Source: an uncultured Clostridia bacterium (GTDB lineage: Bacteria > Bacillota > Clostridia > Christensenellales > CAG-917). From it: a stretch of DNA of 42,049 nucleotides. Position numbers and translations under genes: made by a program. Location: the NCBI GenBank assembly GCA_947624885.1, contig CANQMD010000004.1:1-42049 (forward strand), in the 5' to 3' direction. Positions 28,201 through 36,221 of the stretch are shown here, in pieces (the first letter of the stretch is position 1; every line of letters begins with the position of its first letter). Under the pieces are notes generated by a model. The model did no database searches and had not been told where the DNA came from. It worked only from the letters and a program-made list of their open reading frames with translations.

Positions 28201-29969
28201 GCGGCGATCCCAAAGTCGGTTTTTACAGCTATTGGGACAATATTATAGTCGCAAAGGGCGGCGATTTCGACAAATTGTATTTCTTCACGACAAGCGCGTC
28301 CTCGTTTGAACTATGCGTCGAGGTCGTCGTTGACGGCGGCGTGCTCAAGCGCTATATCGGCGAGGGCGGGGACGTTACGCTTGGCGCCGAGGTCAAGATG
28401 ATCGCGCAAGGCGCGTTCAAAAACAGCGCTGTTCGCAGCGTGAGCGCGCAGTTGCTTGAAAGCGGAATTGCTGAGGGCGCTTTTGAAAATTGCGTCCTGC
28501 TTGAGGAGTTTTCCGCAACGCGAGTTGCAAGCATAGCCGACCGCGCGTTCTACGGTTGCGAAAGATTGCGTTCCATATCGGGCACGGGCAGCGTATCCGA
28601 CATAGGCGAGCAGGCGTTTTTCGGCTGCGCCGCGCTTGAGCAGTTCGACGCGAAGGCGGTGCGAAACATACGTCGCGAGGCGTTTGCGGGCACGTCTGTG
28701 CGCGCGGAGTTTGGCGGCAGCACAAGCAACATGCAGATCGAGGACAGGGCATTTGCGCACGGCGACGGAGCCGCTCCCACGATATTCTTGAGCGAAACCG
28801 CCACGGAATTGCCCAAGTTGAACGGCGACCCCTTCGCGTTTGACGGCGAGGGCGAGGACAAGTTTATGATACTTGTCAAAACCGAGGCGCAACTGCGCTC
28901 CATCTACAACAGTTCGGAGTGGACCGTCCATTCGGGCAGAGTCGCATTTGACGGCGCGGAGGGCATAGGCGAGTACATCGACGTGACGACGCTCTCAAAG
29001 GTCGTCTTCGGCGGCATAACGACGTTTGACGGTTATCAGTGGTGTTACATGCCCGCGACCACGGGCGACAAACTTATTCGTTATGACTCGTCCAGAGTGG
29101 ACAAAACGCTTGTGCTCGATCTTATTTTCGGCGACGGCGTTCTTCATGCGAACACTGCGGAGCGCGGGCTTGCGTACAGTTTTGTCAAAGAGGGCAAGCA
29201 ACTCGTCTACAATTATGACAACGCCGTCACTCTCAGCTTCACGGCGACCGCGGGCGATGGTCCGATATCCGCGACGTTTGTCTATGCGGACGCTCCAAGA
29301 GGGGCGAGGGTTTCGCTTTCGCGCGAGGATATGTCCTTCACGATCGGCAGATACACCTATCACGTCATTCTCAAAGTCAACATGACCTTCACCTACACCA
29401 CCACCTATCACAGCAACGAGGTCGGCACTTATTCTCACGCGACAGACCCCTCCAGCGTCATCACGCTGTTACAGACGGACGAGGAGGGCACCGTATACGA
29501 CATTCGCGGCAACTATCTGCTTGTCACCCTTGACCAAGCGGATCAAAGGATAGATCTTGATAGTGCCCATGTGCAGTTCATGTCCAACGACGGCGCGTCC
29601 GTGCGATTCTACGTGTTCTTTGACGACAGCGACGCAAGCAAGTGTTACACCGTGCAGATATCCTTTGACAACGACGCGTCCACCTACGCCGCAACGGTGA
29701 CCAAGCGCTACGAAGGCACGACGTACTACACAAGCACAAACAACAACTCCTTGTTCAACGGAGTCATAATCTCTTACACCGAGGTCGGGCTGAAAATCGC
29801 CGCACTCGTCATGATCACCGTGACCGTCGACGATCAACAGTACGTCGTCACCGCCGCACTCGACAACAACACCGTGACCATCGAGGGTGACTATCCCGCC
29901 TCTCTTCTCGGCACCTTCTACATCTCCTTTATGGACGGCAGACAAGCCCGCATCACCCGCGCAAGTTGA
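25284..29969 (+). CDS. Giant cell-surface lipoprotein with InlB-type, novel beta and BspA-type leucine-rich repeats
   Basis: The 1,561-residue product begins with a signal peptide and lipobox LLAAC (C25). Next come two or three Listeria-Bacteroides (InlB B-) repeats at about 35-105, 108-185 and 260-345, recognised by a GG-x(~20)-P-x-[RK]-GY-x-F-x-GW pattern. A central region (about 570-990) has six related beta units, each built around L-x-[LI]-DG-[FYM]-x-[GA], at spacings of about 60-90 residues. About 1032-1160 is a BspA-like leucine-rich block (AFxxCxxLxSIxxxxVxxIGxxAFxGC pattern). The C-terminal third is threonine-rich and beta-like. The start is the ATG at 25284 after AAGGGA; an upstream in-frame start lies at the promoter. 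The architecture suggests adhesion or substrate capture. Specific ligand unknown. Confidence 0.88.
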   Translation: MTKKRFGLIGILLLTVLLIALLAACDPTPATNIKDGNTIYFVSNGGSRVESITARAGAPITPPADPTREGYYFVGWFLSRQAADSLSTKPETLPTVMPAKSVTYYAGWTADGAQVILDPKGGELQTTRFSAAIGARLLDLLRAYIPTVEQGVEFLGWAKDGELIDDSVTLGIEGASLEARYAAYFTVNVIKEGLDGSDLLDEEESINEKVPVGTVRTYVYKTYDGYSRASDLQHTSCTLTVGMHPADNVVTVRYNRLRVTVNYLKGDPSAQGEEQSFSIRFGEALTLIHNPFTYDDKHRFAGWRVGSEIFEEGRALEEKDLKVTDGERIDITAVWDEKFEDIGGGVDIVWLLGSTGRDVQLLRENLPVMSGTTSASGTFTVKSATGAELRGKLLRDDGVFTWDLGFGAHVDRYIVNADGVGAGDKNDYAVLNDPQSAELHIAGEVLKGRYHFSNADGAYLFQTFDEQPRLVWFSMITVGGRQYFVVRENLRQTYDHILDGTQYEIELLANGVADLYRCEGEPSWLFRRLVAVGSWTSSGGGYRLSISGTEFDGKLFKPQPYGRTLTEYKSRYAGTFAVDGGGQLVLDGFSGASYTDGDGVTEDGEFYVVDGDAVFFDRERSQHFSLDGQTATIKGSPEVYSAYMGKDETESIVVNGHGKLRYVDKHGRVYYADYTHSAFDGDAQVLKFALDSGKFNYLVKDGVATLTGDEVGVYVGGGAKLYIDGMGGAIYEQGAQRQTCTYQKRNEAPYDYVLSGAVGFRFMLDLEGGTFKRHDDENSGTFTDKFDATVTLFLDGYGAAELREGDEVKVYSVVSASGADLILQSSDYGDANIRILEGSAFVRYSLDRVKHINRYDPSVFDEEGNNLEEDVFLTMDGFDGVTLTASDGVKTGVLNTDDGTGEYLATLDGEEFRFKVFAYPLASTDSKYAFAQYSERNDLTFTRPAGEAGDEGEFAEDSLRLDGFGTLTYAVWGGDPKVGFYSYWDNIIVAKGGDFDKLYFFTTSASSFELCVEVVVDGGVLKRYIGEGGDVTLGAEVKMIAQGAFKNSAVRSVSAQLLESGIAEGAFENCVLLEEFSATRVASIADRAFYGCERLRSISGTGSVSDIGEQAFFGCAALEQFDAKAVRNIRREAFAGTSVRAEFGGSTSNMQIEDRAFAHGDGAAPTIFLSETATELPKLNGDPFAFDGEGEDKFMILVKTEAQLRSIYNSSEWTVHSGRVAFDGAEGIGEYIDVTTLSKVVFGGITTFDGYQWCYMPATTGDKLIRYDSSRVDKTLVLDLIFGDGVLHANTAERGLAYSFVKEGKQLVYNYDNAVTLSFTATAGDGPISATFVYADAPRGARVSLSREDMSFTIGRYTYHVILKVNMTFTYTTTYHSNEVGTYSHATDPSSVITLLQTDEEGTVYDIRGNYLLVTLDQADQRIDLDSAHVQFMSNDGASVRFYVFFDDSDASKCYTVQISFDNDASTYAATVTKRYEGTTYYTSTNNNSLFNGVIISYTEVGLKIAALVMITVTVDDQQYVVTAALDNNTVTIEGDYPASLLGTFYISFMDGRQARITRAS

Positions 29970-30001
29970 TCTCGCTCGTCCCTCTTCAAAAAAATCCCAA
30001 C

Positions 30002-30032
30002 AAAAAAACGCGGGAGCGTCCCGCGTTTTTTC
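30002..30032. terminator. Bidirectional terminator between convergent genes
   Basis: AAAAAACGCGGGA, loop GCG, TCCCGCGTTTTTT: a symmetric stem with A and T runs on both sides. It serves the plus-strand lipoprotein gene and minus-strand cysS. Confidence 0.93.
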
Positions 30033-30043
30033 ATCTCATTTTC

Positions 30044-31435
30044 TCACAATTTTTCCACGACAGGCCCTTCCTTGGTGTCCTTGACGGAGTATCCCAATTC
30101 GGCGATTTTTGAGCGAAGCGCGTCCGCTGTCGCAAAGTCCTTTGCCGCTTTTGCCGCAGCGCGTTGTTCCACCAGCGCTTTCACGTCGGCGGGGATGTCG
30201 CTCTTTTGTTTGGCTTCGTAGTACGCCGTGAACTTTGCGGGCGTTTCTCTGAAAAATCCGAGCAATCCGTACGTCTTTTTGATCTGTTCCGCGTCGTTTG
30301 CGGCGCTCTTGTCGCCCGCGGCGAGTTTTGCCTTTATGCGTTTGAAATATCCAAACAGATCCGCCAGCGCTTTTGCGGTGTTAAAGTCGTCGTCCATGGC
30401 TCGGTTGAACGCCTCGTCGATATCGTCTGCGCTCCCGTCCGCCTTCAGGCCGCTCTCCTCGACCTCCGCCAACGTCTTGTAAAACCCGTACATATGCCTG
30501 TCCGCTTCGGGAAAAAGATCGTCCGTGATGTTGATATCTCCGCGGTAATTTGTCTGCAACAGAGCGTATTTTATTGTTTCGGGGGAGTATTCGTCCAGCA
30601 GGTCGCTCAAAAGCAGGCTGTTTCCCAGCGATTTGCTCATCTTTTGGCCGTTGACCTTGATGAGGCCGTTGTGTATCCAATATTTTGCAAACTGTTTGCC
30701 CGTCAGAGCCTCGGTCTGCGCGATCTCGTTCTCGTGGTGCGGAAACACCAGATCCCTTCCGCCGCCGTGGATGTCTATCTGCTCGCCAAACGCCGCTCTG
30801 TTCATCGCGGAGCACTCTATATGCCAGCCGGGTCTGCCTTTCCCCCAGGGCGATTCCCAATATATTTCGCCCTCTTTGGCGGATTTCCACAGCGCAAAGT
30901 CCAGCGGATCCAGCTTATTCTCCTCGTTTTCGATGCGCACGCTCTCGTACGCGTCCTCGGTGCGCCTGCCGCTCAGCTTGCCGTAGCCGGGGAAACTGTC
31001 CACCTTGAAGTACACGTCGCCGCGCTCGGTAGGGTAGGCGTGACCGCTCTCTATCAAGCGGGAGATGAAGTCGATGATGTTGTCGATGTTTTCGGTCGCT
31101 TTCAGCCACACCGTAGGGTCGTCCACCTCAAAACGCCTCATGAGAGCGTCGATGTTTTTGATCATCATCGCGGCGTATTCAAGCGCGGGGATACCCGTTT
31201 CGTGCGACTTTGCGATAATCTTGTCGTCGACGTCGGTATAGTTGCGCGCGTACTTGACATCATAGCCCGCCTTTTCAAGATATTTGCGAATGATGTCGTA
31301 GATCAGCGCCTGATACGCGTGTCCTATGTGCGCCTCGCCCGACACCGTGATGCCGCACGCGTACATTTTCACTTTGCCTTCCTCAAGCGGCGCAAAGTCC
31401 TCTTTTCTGCGGGTGAGAGTGTTGTATATTTTCAT
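30044..31435 (-). CDS. cysS: Cysteinyl-tRNA synthetase
   Basis: Charges tRNA-Cys. It has 463 residues. The class I HIGH motif is H36-I-G-H39 and KMSKS is K265-S269. The catalytic zinc is held by C27, C208 (WHIEC), H233 (FPHHENE) and E237, matching the E. coli ligands by position. The residues around the first motif read CGITVSGEAHIGHAYQ rather than the common CGPTVYDxxHIGNAR, a variant that keeps all functional positions. The start follows GAGGACTGAAT. It is separated from upstream ftsH by a strong hairpin and ends at a shared bidirectional terminator. Identity is secure. Confidence 0.98.
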   Translation of the reverse strand: MKIYNTLTRRKEDFAPLEEGKVKMYACGITVSGEAHIGHAYQALIYDIIRKYLEKAGYDVKYARNYTDVDDKIIAKSHETGIPALEYAAMMIKNIDALMRRFEVDDPTVWLKATENIDNIIDFISRLIESGHAYPTERGDVYFKVDSFPGYGKLSGRRTEDAYESVRIENEENKLDPLDFALWKSAKEGEIYWESPWGKGRPGWHIECSAMNRAAFGEQIDIHGGGRDLVFPHHENEIAQTEALTGKQFAKYWIHNGLIKVNGQKMSKSLGNSLLLSDLLDEYSPETIKYALLQTNYRGDINITDDLFPEADRHMYGFYKTLAEVEESGLKADGSADDIDEAFNRAMDDDFNTAKALADLFGYFKRIKAKLAAGDKSAANDAEQIKKTYGLLGFFRETPAKFTAYYEAKQKSDIPADVKALVEQRAAAKAAKDFATADALRSKIAELGYSVKDTKEGPVVEKL

Positions 31436-31477
31436 ATTCAGTCCTCGATTTTATGCGGTTTATTCTCTCAAAATATA

Positions 31478-31508
31478 TGCAGGCAAGTCGCCAAACGATT
31501 TGCCTGCA
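31478..31508 (-). terminator. Terminator of ftsH
   Basis: TGCAGGCAA (31478-31486) pairs with TTGCCTGCA (31500-31508), extended inside by TCG/CGA. On the minus strand it is followed by TATATTTTG. It lies seven bases beyond the ftsH stop. Confidence 0.8.
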
Positions 31509-31514
31509 CCAAAG

Positions 31515-33599
31515 TTATTCGCCGTCCTTTTCGTCCGTCCCGTTGTCCTCGGCGGGCAAGTCCTTGTCGCCTACGGGCGGATCGCCTTCGGTCTGCTGTG
31601 GCGCGGGCAACTCTATTGTCGCGGGAGGCTCGTTTTCCGCCTGTTTACGCTTTGATCTCTGCGGTTTTTGTTCCGCGGGTTTTTCGACGGGGATCTCGTT
31701 TGCGTCGCTCCTATTGATCTTTGAGGAGAATATCCCTTCGCCGTCGTTTTCCTCGCCGAACAGCGCGTCGATCTCGTCCTCGTAGATCGTTTCCTTTTCG
31801 TACAGCAGTTTGACCATAGCGTCCATGATGGGCCTGTTTTCGCGCAGGATTGACAGGGCGATCTGATACTGTTCGTCCAGGATCCTCTTGACTTCCTTGT
31901 CTATCATCGCCGCCACGTCGTCGCTGTAGTTGAGTTGCGTTTGGTAATCGCGCCCCAAAAACACCTCTTCGCTCGCGCCGAGATACATGTTGCCGATCGC
32001 CTCGGACATGCCCCATTCAGTCACCATTTTGCGTGCGAGTTTGCTTGCGCGTTGAATATCGTTTGACGCGCCCGTCGACACGTCCTGAATCACCAATTCC
32101 TCCGCGGCGCGACCGCCCAGCAGCATAGTGATGTTGTCAAGCAGCTTGCCTTTGGTCATATGGTTGTCGTCCGTTTCGGGCAGGGTGATGGTGTAGCCCG
32201 CCGCCATGCCGCGCGGGATTATGCTCACCTCGTGCACGCTGTCGCAATGCTTCATCTTTTTGGCGATAATCGCGTGTCCGCTCTCGTGGTACGCGGTTAT
32301 GCGTTTGTCCGATTCCGTGACAAGTCTGCTCTTTTTTGCGGGACCCGCCATGACTTTGTTTATCGCCTCGCTTATATCCTTCATGCAGATCAGCCCGCGA
32401 TTTGCTCTTGCCGCGAGGATCGCCGCCTCGTTCAAAATGTTTTCAATGTCCGCGCCCGTAAATCCAGATGTAAGTCTTGCAAGGCTCTTGAAGTTCACGT
32501 CCGCCGCCAAAGGCTTGTTGCGGGCATGCACTTTGAAGATGTCCTCTCTGCCTTTCACGTCTGGCACGTTGACGTAGATCTGCCTGTCAAATCTGCCCGG
32601 CCTCATAAGCGCGGGATCGAGTATATCCGAGCGGTTTGTCGCCGCCATGACGATTATCGAACTGTTGGATTCAAAACCGTCCATCTGCACAAGCAACTGA
32701 TTCAGCGTCTGTTCGCGCTCGTCGTTTCCGCCGCCGAGTCCCGCGCCGCGCTGTCTGCCCACCGCGTCTATCTCGTCGATAAAGATGATGCATGGCATAT
32801 TCTTTTTTGCTTGGTCAAACAGATCGCGCACTCTCGACGCGCCCACGCCGACAAACATTTCCACAAAGTCCGATCCGCTTATTGAAAAGAATGGGACGTT
32901 CGCCTCGCCCGCCACCGCTTTTGCAAACAGAGTCTTGCCCGTTCCCGGAGGCCCCACCAGCAACACGCCGTGCGGGATACGCGCGCCTATATCCATATAT
33001 TTTTTTGGATATTTCAAAAAGTCGACGATCTCTTGCAGTTCCTGTTTTTCCTCTTCCGCGCCCGCAACGTCGCTGAATCTCACCTTTATATCGCGCACCT
33101 GATTCGCTGTCGTCTTGCCAAAGTTCATAGCTTGGTTGTTCACGCCCGCGGACTTGCGCAGGATGATTATAAACACGATGAACAGTATTGCGTACAGCAC
33201 GATCGGCACCAGCAGACTGCTGATCAGCGATCCTCTTGAGGGGTCGTTGTACTCTCTTGGCAGCGACAAAATTTGCACCGCGAGGTCGGGGTTGACCTCT
33301 TTCACGTCCTCCGCCCATTGCTGGATGGAGTTTTCAAGTTCGGTGCGGGAGGGGATATTCGCATAAAAGCGCACTTTGCTTTCGCCGTTCAGCAAAATAT
33401 CCACGCTGTAGCTTCCGTCAACTCTCAGCGCCGCCACTTTGCCTTCCTTGATCAACGATTCAAGCGTATTTTGTCCCTCCGCGATCCCCGCGTATCCCAA
33501 CTCCTTGGGCGCGGTCAGCGTATACGCCAAAACGATCGCCAAGATCACAAGCGCGATCGCGGCGATGATAAAAATTACTCGTCTAGTGGATGCTTTCAT
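31515..33599 (-). CDS. ftsH: ATP-dependent membrane zinc metalloprotease FtsH
   Basis: Hexameric membrane protease that extracts and degrades damaged membrane proteins and short-lived regulators. It has 694 residues. TM1 is at about 8-28, an extracytoplasmic domain of about 100 residues follows, and TM2 is at 126-148. The AAA+ module has Walker A GPPGTGKT (216-223) and Walker B IIFIDEID (271-278). The protease active site is H438-E-S-G-H442 with the third zinc ligand D514. The last 50 or so residues are a low-complexity acidic and proline-rich tail ([11 protein letters not shown]... EKDGE), common in Bacillota FtsH. AAGGAGGA directly precedes the ATG. Its usual neighbours tilS and hpt are absent. 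Confidence 0.98.
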   Translation of the reverse strand: MKASTRRVIFIIAAIALVILAIVLAYTLTAPKELGYAGIAEGQNTLESLIKEGKVAALRVDGSYSVDILLNGESKVRFYANIPSRTELENSIQQWAEDVKEVNPDLAVQILSLPREYNDPSRGSLISSLLVPIVLYAILFIVFIIILRKSAGVNNQAMNFGKTTANQVRDIKVRFSDVAGAEEEKQELQEIVDFLKYPKKYMDIGARIPHGVLLVGPPGTGKTLFAKAVAGEANVPFFSISGSDFVEMFVGVGASRVRDLFDQAKKNMPCIIFIDEIDAVGRQRGAGLGGGNDEREQTLNQLLVQMDGFESNSSIIVMAATNRSDILDPALMRPGRFDRQIYVNVPDVKGREDIFKVHARNKPLAADVNFKSLARLTSGFTGADIENILNEAAILAARANRGLICMKDISEAINKVMAGPAKKSRLVTESDKRITAYHESGHAIIAKKMKHCDSVHEVSIIPRGMAAGYTITLPETDDNHMTKGKLLDNITMLLGGRAAEELVIQDVSTGASNDIQRASKLARKMVTEWGMSEAIGNMYLGASEEVFLGRDYQTQLNYSDDVAAMIDKEVKRILDEQYQIALSILRENRPIMDAMVKLLYEKETIYEDEIDALFGEENDGEGIFSSKINRSDANEIPVEKPAEQKPQRSKRKQAENEPPATIELPAPQQTEGDPPVGDKDLPAEDNGTDEKDGE

Positions 33600-33649
33600 C
33601 TGTCCTCCTTCAAAAAGCCTTCAAACGCACATTTATATATACGTTCTCA

Positions 33650-33678
33650 ATTATATAAAGCAAACCCAAAAAAGTCAA
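33650..33678 (-). promoter_or_regulatory. Promoter of ftsH
   Basis: On the minus strand TTGACT (33678-33673), exactly 17 bases, perfect TATAAT (33655-33650), then a leader of about 45 bases to the ATG at 33599. Confidence 0.85.
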
Positions 33679-33748
33679 TCGCAAAAGGCCTGCAATTTGC
33701 AAAGCCCGCCCGACTGTCTATATTATGGGCAAATTATGAGATATATTT

Positions 33749-33781
33749 GTTAAAACTACGTTAAAACTATGTTAAAATCTG
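33749..33781 (+). repeat. Three 11-bp direct repeats upstream of asnS
   Basis: GTTAAAACTAC, GTTAAAACTAT and GTTAAAATCTG follow each other with no gap, so the GTTAAAA heptamer recurs every 11 bases, on one face of the helix. They lie between the divergent ftsH and asnS promoters, about 66 bases before the asnS -35. Confidence 0.7.
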
Positions 33782-33846
33782 TTGATTTGATGGCGTACTT
33801 TGTCAAACGCAGATTTCAAAAGCTCCCGCAAACATCAAGCAAATAC

Positions 33847-33875
33847 TTTACAAACGTTATTTTTGTATTTATAAT
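33847..33875 (+). promoter_or_regulatory. Promoter of asnS
   Basis: TTTACA (33847-33852), 17-base spacer, perfect TATAAT (33870-33875). AGAGGTG precedes the ATG at 33900. Confidence 0.8.
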
Positions 33876-33899
33876 TATAAGATATCAAAGAGGTGTTTT

Positions 33900-35282
33900 A
33901 TGGAAAACGTTGACATTGCATTGATCCTGACGGACAAAAGCTACGTCGGCAAGGACGTAGTGGTTGCGGGCTGGGTGCGCACCGCGCGCGACAGCAAAAC
34001 CATGGCGTTTCTCGCGCTCAACGACGGCACTTCGCTCAAGCATCTGCAGATCGTCGTCAACAAGGCGGAGTACGCGGGCGACCTTGGCGGGGTGCTCAAA
34101 AACGGCGTATCCGTCAAAGTGGAGGGCAAGGTAGTCCCCGCGCTCAAGGAGGGCGATGTGGAGATCAACGCGACCTCCATACAGCTTCTCGGCGATTGTC
34201 CGTCCGACTATCCTTTGCAGAAAAAGTATCACAGCATGGAGTTTTTGCGCACCATACCCGCGCTGAGGCCTCGCACCAACACCTTCAACGCAATGTTGCG
34301 CGTGCGCTCCAAACTGAGTTTTGCCATACACCGCTTCTTTCAGGAGAACGGATTCACCTACGTGCACACTCCCATCATCACGGGCAGCGACTGCGAAGGC
34401 GCGGGCGAGATCTTCCGCGTGACCACCAACACCTATTTCGACGCGCTCAAAGCCAAGGACGAGGACAGCTATATTTTGGGCGACTTCTTCGGCAGAAAGG
34501 CGGGGCTTACGGTCAGCGGCCAGCTTGAGGGCGAAGTTGCCGCGATGGCGATGGGCAAGATCTACACTTTCGGCCCCACATTCCGCGCGGAAAACAGCAA
34601 CACCCCCCGCCACGCGGCGGAGTTTTGGCAGGTGGAGCCCGAGGTTGCTTTCGCCAAACTCCCCGACATCATCAAGATCGCCGAAAGCATGATCAAGTAT
34701 ATCATCAAAGCGGTTTTGGACGAATGCCCCGACGAGATCGCCTTCTTTGAAAACGCCTTTGAAAAAGGACTGAGAGCAAAGTTGCAAAGCGTTGTGGACA
34801 GCGATTTTGCCGTCCTCGACTACGCCGACGCGATCGACATTCTCAAAAAGAGCGGGCAGACTTTCCAATACCCCGTGGAGTGGGGGCTGGACCTCCAGTC
34901 CGAGCATGAGCGCTACATCACGGAGCAAGTTTTGGGCAAGCCCGTGTTCATCGTCAACTATCCCAAGCACATCAAGTCCTTCTACATGAAGCAGAATCCC
35001 GACGGCAAGACCGTTGCGGCGACCGACCTGCTTGTGCCCGGCGTAGGCGAGATCATCGGCTGCAGCGAGCGCGAGGAGAATTACGACAAACTCAGATCCG
35101 CCATGGTCGAAAGAGGCATGAATCTTGCCGATTATCAGGGCTATCTTGAGTTGCGCAAGTACGGCTCCGTCCCCCACAGCGGCTACGGCCTCGGCCTCGA
35201 GCGCATCCTGATGTATGTCACGGGCATAAACAATATAAGGGATGTGCAGTTGTTCGCCCGCACCGCCGGCGACCTCATGTAA
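33900..35282 (+). CDS. asnS: Asparaginyl-tRNA synthetase
   Basis: Charges tRNA-Asn directly, so this organism need not rely on the Asp-tRNA-Asn amidation route. It has 460 residues. The N-terminal OB-fold anticodon domain (about 15-105) is followed by the class IIb core: the GSDCEGAGEIFRV loop that distinguishes AsnRS from AspRS, motif 2 beginning FRAENSN at about residue 228, the EVEP-like WQVEPE, and motif 3 GYGLGLERIL from about 428. AGAGGTG is the ribosome site. It is followed not by a gene but by 940 bases of repeat-laden DNA, with repeat D2 starting 14 bases past the stop. Confidence 0.98.
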   Translation: MENVDIALILTDKSYVGKDVVVAGWVRTARDSKTMAFLALNDGTSLKHLQIVVNKAEYAGDLGGVLKNGVSVKVEGKVVPALKEGDVEINATSIQLLGDCPSDYPLQKKYHSMEFLRTIPALRPRTNTFNAMLRVRSKLSFAIHRFFQENGFTYVHTPIITGSDCEGAGEIFRVTTNTYFDALKAKDEDSYILGDFFGRKAGLTVSGQLEGEVAAMAMGKIYTFGPTFRAENSNTPRHAAEFWQVEPEVAFAKLPDIIKIAESMIKYIIKAVLDECPDEIAFFENAFEKGLRAKLQSVVDSDFAVLDYADAIDILKKSGQTFQYPVEWGLDLQSEHERYITEQVLGKPVFIVNYPKHIKSFYMKQNPDGKTVAATDLLVPGVGEIIGCSEREENYDKLRSAMVERGMNLADYQGYLELRKYGSVPHSGYGLGLERILMYVTGINNIRDVQLFARTAGDLM

Positions 35283-35295
35283 AACGGCGCTATTT

Positions 35296-35389
35296 GGCGA
35301 AATACTGCGTCAGGTCAAATTTTCTCGTCGTCATGTACGTCTATGTACATTAGGCGACTCAAAAATTTGCCCTTCCTTGTCTTTCATCC
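35296..35389 (+). repeat. Structured repeat D, copy 2
   Basis: Same ends as copy 1 at 14757 (ACTGCGTCAG start, CTTTCATCC end). The outer arms are GGTCAAATTTT (35313-35323) and AAAAATTTGCC (35361-35371), and the inner arms TGTAC (35334-35338) and GTACA (35345-35349). The arm sequences differ from copy 1 but pair among themselves. Confidence 0.68.
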
Positions 35390-35491
35390 AAATATCGCCG
35401 TTTTCCGGGGACATATGGGTGAAACACAGCAACACCGCAAAACGCTTTCGCGTCATGCATCCAAATATCAAAGTTTGGGGCAAGAAGCAGA

Positions 35492-35530
35492 GGCGAAATA
35501 CTGCGTCAGGTCAAATTTTCTCGTCGTCAT
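35492..35530 (+). repeat. Truncated copy of repeat D (copy 3)
   Basis: 39 bases identical to 35296-35334, ending at the inner arm, after which the sequence diverges. A shared CATCCAAATATC at about 35386 and 35458 shows that the duplication reaches beyond the D element. Confidence 0.85.
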
Positions 35531-35920
35531 TGAACGCGACAGGCGTTGTCACTCGGACATTGTTAATGAATGACCCACCCTCGCCTCACGGCGTTCCCCG
35601 CCCTCCCCGAACAGGCAGACTGTTTGTGCTCTACGCACAAACTCCTTATTAACGTTACGTCGCGGCAGGGTCGGGGAAAAGCTACGCTCGCTCACCGCGT
35701 TACGTCGTGCAGACAAGTCTGCATTTATGCCACTTGTTCGGGCGGAATAAAACAGAAGCCCCGCCCTCACTGCGTACTATTGCAAAATTGCTTGCTCCGC
35801 ATTGTCGCTCGGACACGGCAGAGGGGTAGTAAGAGGACGACTCGGACAAGGGTTGTACTATCCACTCAGACAGGGCAGGGCACTTGTATAGCTACGCTCG
35901 GACAGACGTTTCCAAATCAA
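35531..35920. other. Intergenic DNA rich in small inverted repeats
   Basis: No gene seen. It contains GTTTGTGC/GCACAAAC (35622-35642), the near-continuous palindrome TGCAGACAAGTCTGCA (35708-35723), two GTTACGTCG copies, and GCTACGCTCG twice. It probably consists of layered, decayed dispersed repeats. Confidence 0.5.
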
Positions 35921-35976
35921 GGCGCCCCTTAGTAAGGGGAGCTGTCCGCCGATATTCTGCGGACTGAGGGGATTGT
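35921..35976 (+). repeat. Dispersed two-hairpin repeat B, copy 2
   Basis: GGCGCCCCTTAGTAAGGGGAGC then GTCCGCCGATATTCTGCGGAC and TGAGGGGATTG. It is closely related to copies 1 and 4 but comes before, not after, an A element. Confidence 0.82.
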
Positions 35977-35997
35977 CAAAAAACAACTCATACTCGC

Positions 35998-36027
35998 TGT
36001 CATTCTGAGCGCAGTCGAAGAATCCCC
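35998..36027 (+). repeat. Dispersed repeat A, copy 4
   Basis: Identical in its 30-base core to A1 and A3. It is followed by CAGAGGCACAGCGCAAGTTT, which also follows A5 at 40805. Confidence 0.85.
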
Positions 36028-36062
36028 TTTGCAGAGGCACAGCGCAAGTTTCTCGTCAAAAA

Positions 36063-36157
36063 GGCTCCCTTTAGATTTACCCCACAAAATTCGACAAGCT
36101 CATTTTGCGGGGACCCCGATGTGGGGAGCCGGCACCTTCAGGTGCCTGAGGGGATTG
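36063..36157 (+). repeat. Variant dispersed repeat B, copy 3 (expanded first hairpin, different second stem)
   Basis: GGCTCCCTTTAG opens as usual, but about 50 bases with their own paired CCCCAC...GTGGGG are inserted before GGGGAGCC. The second hairpin is GGCACCTTCAGGTGCC, unrelated in sequence to GTCCGCC...GGCGGAC of the other copies yet equally well paired. The closing TGAGGGGATTG is unchanged. It ends 65 bases before the asnA start. Confidence 0.75.
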
Positions 36158-36221
36158 TCGCGGGCAGCAGCCCCAGCCCACAACGTTGGACTTGCCGAAG
36201 TTCAACGCCACCAAAAAGCCT

